NCBI GenBank assembly: GCA_038727705.1 | Contig: JAVYVJ010000004.1 | Location: 1-38,413, forward strand | Reading direction: 5' to 3' | DNA: 38,413 nucleotides | Origin: Zestosphaera sp. | Lineage (GTDB): Archaea; Thermoproteota; Thermoprotei_A; Sulfolobales; NBVN01 | Shown here: piece by piece, positions 33,373 to 38,413 of the stretch | Position numbering within the stretch: the first letter of the stretch is position 1 | How the letters are laid out: every line of letters starts with the position of its first letter | The notes under the pieces: generated by a model | Told to the model about the DNA's origin: nothing | The model's input: only the letters and a program-made list of their open reading frames with translations | Database searches by the model: none | Made by a program: the position numbers and the translations under genes

Positions 33373-33522
33373 ATGAGGGTAAACTACGACCCAGAAGCAG
33401 ACATACTATACATAATAATCAGGGAGGGTCCAATAAAGGACACTGTAGAGGCGGACGACGACGTGTTAATTGAGATTGCAGAGGACGGAAACGTGGCTGG
33501 AATAGAGATATGGAATGCCTAG
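33373..33522 (+). CDS. Short DUF2283 protein, reading frame continues past TAG
   Basis: A 49-residue protein covering essentially the whole DUF2283 domain (YDPEADILYIIIREG, then VLIEIAEDGNVAGIEIWNA). The frame then meets TAG at 33520-33522 but stays open and protein-like (KNLLEPIVKVFSAKIRKSLE) to TAG at 33598-33600. In longer family members this type of basic helix follows the domain, so the gene may be truncated by a nonsense codon or may be functional as is. It could be the antitoxin of a lost toxin. Confidence 0.5.
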   Translation: MRVNYDPEADILYIIIREGPIKDTVEADDDVLIEIAEDGNVAGIEIWNA

Positions 33523-33645
33523 AAAAATCTCCTAGAACCAATCGTGAAAGTGTTCTCCGCAAAGATTAGAAAATCTCTTGAAGCAACTACGAGGCAGTAG
33601 ACAATGGCTGAATTACATAGGAGCTTGTGCAATAGTTGCAGGGGC

Positions 33646-33717
33646 ATGTCTATAGGCAGGTAGGCTTTGGAGAACCCCGTGAAAGATTTGGCTGAATTGC
33701 CTTCGCAGAAGCGTTAA
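33646..33717 (+). pseudogene. Decayed copy of the start of the 37163 gene
   Basis: GCATGTCTATAGGCAGG at 33644-33660 is identical to the start of the gene at 37163 (coding MSIGR). The next codon, CAG (Gln) there, is TAG here, and then only scattered matches remain (ALEN, DLAEL versus RNLAEELL). It is a short remnant of a duplicated coiled-coil membrane gene. Confidence 0.5.
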
Positions 33718-33720
33718 AGA

Positions 33721-33813
33721 ATGGATAGCACAGCGCCCCCATAGACGCTTGATGACAAGGAGGTCATAGCCGCACTATCGCTAATATTATACCTCGCCTC
33801 GAGCCAAAGATAA
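33721..33813 (+). pseudogene. Short remnant ORF with in-frame TAG
   Basis: ATG at 33721 opens MDSTAPP, then TAG (33742-33744), then TLDDKEVIAALSLILYLASS to TAA at 33811. The second part looks like the C-terminal helix of a small protein with an acidic start, but no family can be named. It belongs to a run of broken frames between 33.1 and 33.8 kb. Confidence 0.3.
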
Positions 33814-33925
33814 CTGGTCCACAAAAGACGAGACTTTCTAGAGTATCCCCTTCGCCCCTCTATTCTAACCCGCGAAACGAATTATTCCTTCACATGCTTC
33901 TTCGAGTATGTCCGGAGAAAACGCT

Positions 33926-34816
33926 CTAGGGGCTTAGTGGCCATTCCTGGAGTTTTCTCATTTTTGGCTCGACGAAGACTATCTTGAAGACTAGGGCCCC
34001 GATTCTTAGCTTGGCGGCGTAGTCGAGGAGCTCTTTTCTGCCGGACACTGTGTATTCTTTTTCCATTATTTCGGCTATGTCCTCGAGCTCCCTTATGTCG
34101 TCCATGGTGAATGTGTCTGGGTCCTTGTTTAGTAGCTCTCTGAGCCTGTTCTCTACCTCTTTAGTGTAGTACTTCGACCTTGAGCCGGGGATCATTCCCC
34201 TGAGAGCGACTAGAAGCGTTAACGCCTCAGTCCTGCTTACTACGCCTTTTTCCTCCAGGACCTTCAATAGGAGCTCGTTGAAGCCGAAGATTCCCTTCTC
34301 GAGCTTGTCCAGCCTGGTACTTACGCCATCAATTTTACTGTCGACTTCACCAAGCTTGGCTTGCAGGCTCTTTGTTGTGGTCTCGAGAATCCCCAGTCTA
34401 GCGTATATATCCTTTACATCCTCCTCGATACCTGCCAGCCTGCTTTCCACGTTCCTTAACCTGGCGTCCATATTTTTCACCGTTGTCTCAACTCCTGTAA
34501 GCTTGTTTTCCACGCTCCCTAATCTAGTATTTATCTCCCTTACAGTATTCTCAACATCTGTAAGCCTCTTCTCCATGTTTTCCAACCTAGCTTCGTGGGC
34601 TTCCAGCCTTGTCTCCACGCCTTTAAGCCTGGAATCCATGCTCTTCACAGTTGTCTCGAGGCCCGCCAGCCTAGTATCATGGGCATCCAGCCTCGCTTCT
34701 ACCTCTTTGAACCTAGCGTCAATTTTTCCAAACTGTTTTGCAAGCCAGTATCCTAGGCTGGCTGACGAAGAAGCTATCGAGAGTAGGATAACAGCCATGT
34801 TGATTACATCGTCCAC
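33926..34816 (-). CDS. Membrane-anchored long coiled-coil protein
   Basis: A 296-residue protein starting with GTG. One hydrophobic helix (about 6-26) is followed by a very long heptad coiled coil (about 28-175) with units such as MDSRLKGVETRLEAHEARLE, and a soluble C-terminal domain of about 110 residues (TEALTLLVALRGMIPGSRSKYYTKEVENRLREL...). The coiled coil resembles that of the 18987 and 24825 proteins in style, but the tail carries no nuclease motif and the N-terminal module is absent. It may be a cell-envelope or cytoskeleton-like component. Function unknown. Confidence 0.7.
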   Translation of the reverse strand: MDDVINMAVILLSIASSSASLGYWLAKQFGKIDARFKEVEARLDAHDTRLAGLETTVKSMDSRLKGVETRLEAHEARLENMEKRLTDVENTVREINTRLGSVENKLTGVETTVKNMDARLRNVESRLAGIEEDVKDIYARLGILETTTKSLQAKLGEVDSKIDGVSTRLDKLEKGIFGFNELLLKVLEEKGVVSRTEALTLLVALRGMIPGSRSKYYTKEVENRLRELLNKDPDTFTMDDIRELEDIAEIMEKEYTVSGRKELLDYAAKLRIGALVFKIVFVEPKMRKLQEWPLSP

Positions 34817-35107
34817 GCCACGCCCCCTTAAATTATGGCTCCAAGGCTTATAAGGATTTCACACAGGAGGCCCGCAAAGCTGTAGGCAAATTTTGGCCAT
34901 ACCCTAGCAAAAGTATCGTAAATGAGACGACCCGCAATCTTAACTAGGAAAGGTCCTTGCCGAAAACAACGAATCGCGTTAAGGGAAGGGGCCAATATCT
35001 TTAAATTGGAAGGCCCCTGTCTACTTTCTACCAAAAATCTATAAACAAATATACTGAAAGCTGAAGAATCAAGCATTGTCGGTAGCCTTTAATTCAAAAT
35101 ATATGAT
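34817..35107. other. Intergenic region between the coiled-coil gene and the second PaREP1 gene
   Basis: About 290 bases. A minus-strand frame of 82 codons (34828-35076) exists but has no recognisable domain and abuts the promoter of the 33926 gene, so it is left unannotated. The rest holds the promoters of the two divergent genes. Confidence 0.45.
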
Positions 35108-35121
35108 TCACTAGATAGTGA
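35108..35121 (+). promoter_or_regulatory. Inverted repeat operator candidate before the second PaREP1 gene
   Basis: TCACTA-GA-TAGTGA is a six-base inverted repeat between a TATA-like AAAATATATG (35096-35105) and the ATG at 35131, so bound protein would block a leaderless transcript. The PaREP1 gene at 27541 has no obvious copy of it. Confidence 0.5.
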
Positions 35122-35130
35122 TAAAGGATT

Positions 35131-35628
35131 ATGAGCCTGACGATTCCTAGAAGACTAGCTGAGGATCCCAAGAGGAGAAACCTGGACCCAGAGCCCCTTG
35201 TAGTCGATTTTCTAGTCAGTATGCTGGAACCCGACCCCCACGCAGCCGCAGAGTCCCACCTAGAACTAGCTGTGAGATACCTAGAAGAGGGAAAGAATCT
35301 CATCGACACGGACCCCGTCCAGGCCAGTGAAAAACTCTACAAGGTCGCGGAGGAGGCCGTCAAGGCGCTCACAACACACTTCAACTTAAAGGATATCCTT
35401 GAAGATGTAGAGAAGAGTGGAACCTGGAGCCTCGGGAAGCTCGAGAAGGCCGTTCTAAGCATATCCGACAAGGTGGGCGACTGGTTCAGATCCTCATGGG
35501 ACACTGCGTGGGCGCTCCACGTCTGGGGCTTCCACGAGGCAAAATTCGACGCCGAAGATGTCAGGAGGAGGTTGCCGAGCATCGATAGAATGGTTACAGA
35601 AGCCCAGAGGATCGCCGAAAAGAAGTAG
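35131..35628 (+). CDS. PaREP1-family protein, second copy
   Basis: A 165-residue paralogue of the protein at 27541-28071, matching along the whole length (IPRRLAEDPKRRNLDPEPLVVDFLVS, EKLYKVAEEAVKALTTH, WDTAWALHVWGFHEAKFD). The last eleven residues of the first copy are absent. The molecular role of PaREP1 proteins is unknown; their helical fold places them near HEPN proteins, some of which are RNases, but no RxxxxH motif is evident here. An inverted repeat precedes the ATG. Confidence 0.82.
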   Translation: MSLTIPRRLAEDPKRRNLDPEPLVVDFLVSMLEPDPHAAAESHLELAVRYLEEGKNLIDTDPVQASEKLYKVAEEAVKALTTHFNLKDILEDVEKSGTWSLGKLEKAVLSISDKVGDWFRSSWDTAWALHVWGFHEAKFDAEDVRRRLPSIDRMVTEAQRIAEKK

Positions 35629-35915
35629 CGCGCGCCAAAAAGGTCTAGAAGCACGGAGCATTAAAGAGCTAGAGGCAAACAGACTCATCCCAGCGAAAAA
35701 ACCAACAGCCAAAGCACAGCGCTCACTCTCCACAACCACGAGCCAACACCGGGGAGACGTAGAGCTACACGCAAACAAAACGGCCCTCCAGTACAGCGAG
35801 TCAACACACGCTTAAGCCTTCCTTATTAGCGCACGCTCTTACGTAAAACACACGTGAAAGCGCTTCAAGAATAGTCCTCCCATGCGAAAATACGCTGATA
35901 ACACAAACACGTCGC

Positions 35916-36566
35916 CTACTCTATTATGCTTCCGCATATAACCTCTATACCCAGCTGTCTAGCCCTATCATAAGCCTCCTTATCAACGTTCACGGCGACC
36001 AAAAACACCCCGCTCACGCTCTTCGCCAAGTATTTCTCGACAGCCCTCACCTTCTCGTAAAGAGCCTCGACATGGTCCAGCTCAGCCCTAGACTTCACCT
36101 CCACCAAGTAGAGCTTCCCATCCCTAACAGAGACATCTATGTCAACAATCCTCCCCCTCACCCCAGTAATGCTCCCATCCCTATCCGTAAACCTCAGCTT
36201 TTCCACCTTGCCAGGCTCGATCCCCCTTTTTTCTAGCTCCTCCCTGAATATCTCAAGCACCATCCTCTCAAGATCCTCCCCCCACCCCCTTCCCATGCTC
36301 CCAATGGTAACCTCAACCCTCATACTTAACTTGTTGAAGTCCTCCCTAAGCTTCTTCATCTCAGCGTTAAAGTCTCCTCTCAGCTTACTCATCTCGGTGT
36401 TGAAGTCTTCCCTAAACTTCTTTATTTCGTTGACTACCTTGTTGAATTTCCTGTCATGCCTCTCCAGCCTCCTCAGGACATCGCCGTACCCAAGCTTCCC
36501 GGCTACCATCAGCCTGAACTCCCTATCCTCGTCTAGAAGCCTTAGAAACTCCCCCCTCAGGTTCAC
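35916..36566 (-). CDS. PD-(D/E)XK nuclease-like coiled-coil protein (DUF3782-like)
   Basis: A protein of about 216 residues counted from the GTG at 36566, where the family module begins (NLRGEFLRLLDEDREFRLMV). The open frame extends further upstream, but that part is Cys/Trp-rich and unlike the family. The coiled coil is short (about 35-80, FNxEMxKLREDF-type repeats). The nuclease-like tail has GSMGRGWGEDLERMVLEIF, IVDIDVSVRDGKLYLVEVKS (Asp and ExK) and ends AYDRARQLGIEVICGSIIE. It is closely related to the tail of the protein at 18987. Function unknown. Confidence 0.72.
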   Translation of the reverse strand: MNLRGEFLRLLDEDREFRLMVAGKLGYGDVLRRLERHDRKFNKVVNEIKKFREDFNTEMSKLRGDFNAEMKKLREDFNKLSMRVEVTIGSMGRGWGEDLERMVLEIFREELEKRGIEPGKVEKLRFTDRDGSITGVRGRIVDIDVSVRDGKLYLVEVKSRAELDHVEALYEKVRAVEKYLAKSVSGVFLVAVNVDKEAYDRARQLGIEVICGSIIE

Positions 36567-36825
36567 ACGAAAAAATAGGATCGAGAGATACAAAAACACA
36601 CCACTGATAGCAACCTTAAACCCTTCCGAAAGTTCCACTCGCCTATCACACCGCCTCAAACATCCAATACTGAAAACAAAGAAAAAGCCCCAACAAATCG
36701 GAGACCCCTCACACCTCCATGAATACACATACACCTCAGAGGACCATAATTACCATCAGAAGAGGCTTACATGATAACATCCCTTCCAAGAAAACTCAGC
36801 CACATGCAACAAATCAGGCAGAACG

Positions 36826-36948
36826 TGCCTCTGGGTCGACGAGCCACCACCCGAAAGGAACCTAGACCTCGGCATCGGCAAGCACATAGCCCAGCAAACA
36901 ACAATACACAGAGAAGCGGTCAAAAAGGCGCTAGAGAATGCTGAGTAA
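36826..36948 (+). pseudogene. 3' remnant of an ATPase paralogous to the 31915 gene
   Basis: Forty codons plus stop read LWVDEPPPERNLDLGIGKHI then AQQTTIHREAVKKALENAE, matching the last 41 residues of the ATPase at 31915-32931 (LWVDQPPPEKDPQLGIGRHI...) with roughly two-thirds identity. Nothing of the rest of the ATPase is found upstream, where the minus-strand nuclease-like gene lies. This is the tail of a deleted or recombined duplicate. Confidence 0.75.
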
Positions 36949-37162
36949 AAAACCTGAAACCGTGCACACAGTGCCTAGAGCCTAGGCGCGCACTATTCCC
37001 AGGGACAGTGCCGTGGCTAGTGCTAGGAGGAGTTGCCAGCAGGTTTTTTCTCCTTTTCGTGAGCTCTTAGGCTATCGAGTTGCGTGCTAAAAGCATGGGA
37101 TGTGAAGAGTCATCCACCTCAGTCATACTTATATATTGACTTACTGTAACATCTTGTTGGGC

Positions 37163-37480
37163 ATGTCTATAGGCAGGCAGCTCTTAGAGGAGCTTAGGAG
37201 AGACGAGGAACTTAGGAGGAATTTGGCTGAGGAGCTCCTGCCCGAGGCCCTAAGACACAGAGACCTCAGAAAGGCAATGCTCCTAGCATTATCTAGAGAG
37301 ATGGCCACAAAGGAGGACATAGAAGAGCTGAAATCCTACGTAGACGCGAGGATCAACGATGTAAATAGGAGGATAAGCGACCTCTACGTCGTCGTCAAGG
37401 CATCCCGGGTCGCCATCATAGCTACACTAATCTCAACAATACTTGTACCACTCATACTGAGAATCCTCTTCCACTCCTAA
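37163..37480 (+). CDS. Small tail-anchored coiled-coil protein
   Basis: A 105-residue protein counted from the ATG at 37163, which sits about 30 bases after the TATA-like CTTATATATTG (37127-37137). Charged helices (QLLEELRRDEELRRNLAEEL, DIEELKSYVDARINDVNRRI) are followed by a C-terminal hydrophobic helix (about 80-103, VAIIATLISTILVPLILRIL). It would be held in the membrane by its tail with the helices in the cytoplasm. The first five codons recur as a remnant at 33646. No function is known. Confidence 0.65.
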   Translation: MSIGRQLLEELRRDEELRRNLAEELLPEALRHRDLRKAMLLALSREMATKEDIEELKSYVDARINDVNRRISDLYVVVKASRVAIIATLISTILVPLILRILFHS

Positions 37481-37745
37481 CCACCGCTAACACTTATCCC
37501 TGCAAATCACATCAGTAAAGCCTAACAACGAAACCAGGCAACCTTCCCAGACCTCCCAACAGTGAATAGCCCCAAATAACAAAAAACTCTAGGCATGCAA
37601 CGCTCTGCCCAGAGCAAGAACAAGGTGCACTATAGAGAGCAATAAAAGTTTCTATTCAATAATCGTATGGCTATTCGAAGAATTAAAACTTCGCATCATA
37701 GAAAAACTCAAAACATTTATTATTATGGCTTAGATATTTTCCCCT

Positions 37746-38413
37746 ATGAAGGGCGTCGTTCTCCACGGGGGCCTAGGCACACGTCTCCGACCCCTAACGC
37801 ACACAGGGCCCAAACAGCTTCTCCGTATTGCTGGAAAGCCTGTCTCACAGTGGGTCCTAGAAGACCTACGGGAAGCAGGAGTACGGGACGTCGCAATCAT
37901 ACTTGGAAACCTAGCTCCCGAGAGGGTCGTAGAGTACTATGGGGACGGCTCCTGGCTAGGCTTGAACCTCACCTACATCTACCAGGGATACCCCTACGGC
38001 CTTGCACACGCAGTATACCTTGCAAGGGACTTCGTGGGTGACGAGCCTTTCGTCGTCTACCTCGGGGACAACGTGATACTCGAGGGCATAACACACTTCG
38101 CCAAAAAGTTCGAGGAAACCGATGCAGAGGCAATGGTCCTCCTGACAGAGGTAGAGAACCCCCAGCGCTTCGGCGTAGCCAAGTTCCAGGACGGGAGGCT
38201 TGTAGGCTTCATCGAGAAGCCAAAGATACCGCCAAGCACCCTAGCACTCGTCGGCATATACTTCTTTAGGTCCCCAAAGGTCTTCGGGGTCATCGAGTCC
38301 CTAAGGCCGAGCTGGAGGGGCGAGCTAGAGATAACAGACGCGCTCCAGGGGCTCATCGATAGGGGACTCAAGGTCGAGTACGGCGTGATCAGGGGCTGGT
38401 GGAAAGACACGGG
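37746..38413 (+). CDS. Sugar-1-phosphate nucleotidylyltransferase, RfbA-like (cut by window edge)
   Basis: The first 222 codons of a nucleotidyltransferase that makes dTDP- or UDP-sugar from a sugar-1-phosphate, as in glucose-1-phosphate thymidylyltransferase. The signature GGLGTRLRPLTHTGPKQLL (about 9-27), YLGDNV (about 102-107), GVAKFQDGRLVGFIEKP (about 141-157) and WRGELEITDAL (about 190-200) are all present. An additional conserved GWWKDTG reaches the edge. The second residue of the motif block is HGG rather than AGG, a small departure. The gene starts a possible nucleotide-sugar pathway to the right. The AT-rich TTTATTATTATGG about 20-30 bases upstream is the promoter candidate. Confidence 0.85.
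   Translation, partial: MKGVVLHGGLGTRLRPLTHTGPKQLLRIAGKPVSQWVLEDLREAGVRDVAIILGNLAPERVVEYYGDGSWLGLNLTYIYQGYPYGLAHAVYLARDFVGDEPFVVYLGDNVILEGITHFAKKFEETDAEAMVLLTEVENPQRFGVAKFQDGRLVGFIEKPKIPPSTLALVGIYFFRSPKVFGVIESLRPSWRGELEITDALQGLIDRGLKVEYGVIRGWWKDT

Noticed and set aside
34278-34853. Plus-strand frame of 191 codons
   Set aside because: Mirror of the coiled-coil gene on the minus strand.
34828-35076. Minus-strand frame of 82 codons
   Set aside because: No domain, odd composition, and it abuts the promoter of the next minus-strand gene.
36139-36774. Long plus-strand frame of 211 codons
   Set aside because: Ser/Leu-rich shadow of the nuclease-like gene on the minus strand.
36961-37090. Minus-strand hydrophobic stretch of about 25 codons (TCWQLLLALATALSLGIVRA)
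   Set aside because: It has a membrane-helix look but no start codon and no domain; too short to call.

Overview
The window looks like chromosomal DNA of a hyperthermophilic crenarchaeon, most likely Thermofilum or a close relative in the Thermoproteales. The evidence is moderate GC with AT-rich gaps, archaeal gene families (TrmB regulator, SpoVT/AbrB-PhoU regulator, UbiA-type archaeal lipid prenyltransferase, PaREP1 proteins, archaeal AAA ATPases with DUF234 or DUF4143 tails), and many genes whose TATA-like box lies about 25-35 bases from the start codon, as expected for leaderless transcripts. The genus is an inference from content. I recognised no rRNA, tRNA or CRISPR array.

Layout. 1-6.4 kb: tail of an MFS transporter, a convergent AbrB-PhoU regulator, a small membrane protein, a DedA protein, a stand-alone Cas4-like nuclease, an anchored surface protein, the wreck of a VapB/VapC pair, a small MscS channel and a HEPN/MNT pair. 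6.4-13.9 kb: a carbohydrate-use locus, with a glycoside-hydrolase-like protein and its TrmB regulator on the minus strand, divergent from a complete sugar ABC transporter (binding protein, two permeases, ATPase). 13.9-25.7 kb: three AAA ATPases, an amidohydrolase broken by one amber codon, a surface protein, two coiled-coil nuclease-like proteins, two metallo-beta-lactamase-fold proteins around a HicB/HicA pair, and a small putative toxin next to a DUF2283 protein. 25.8-27.3 kb: two membrane lipid genes (DGGGP-synthase-like UbiA protein and a polyprenol/diacylglycerol-kinase-like protein). 27.5-37.5 kb: an accessory region with two PaREP1 genes, a fused HEPN-MNT protein, an OLD-like ATPase with a separate TOPRIM protein, another ATPase, coiled-coil proteins and several decayed gene fragments. 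37.7 kb to the end: start of a sugar-1-phosphate nucleotidylyltransferase.

The most notable patterns are these. (1) Each of three AAA ATPase genes has its own different, twice-repeated palindrome directly against the start codon. (2) A two-gene ATPase/TOPRIM pair resembles an OLD nuclease split into two proteins. (3) The fused HEPN-MNT protein has Arg where HepT has its catalytic His. (4) A putative nuclease toxin and DUF2283 pair sits behind an inverted repeat. (5) Several otherwise continuous reading frames carry in-frame stops, mostly TAG. (6) Three scattered coiled-coil proteins share one N-terminal module and have PD-(D/E)XK-like tails, with a repeat array of different length in each. 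The mix of toxin-antitoxin modules, duplicated genes and remnants marks much of the window as accessory DNA with high turnover.
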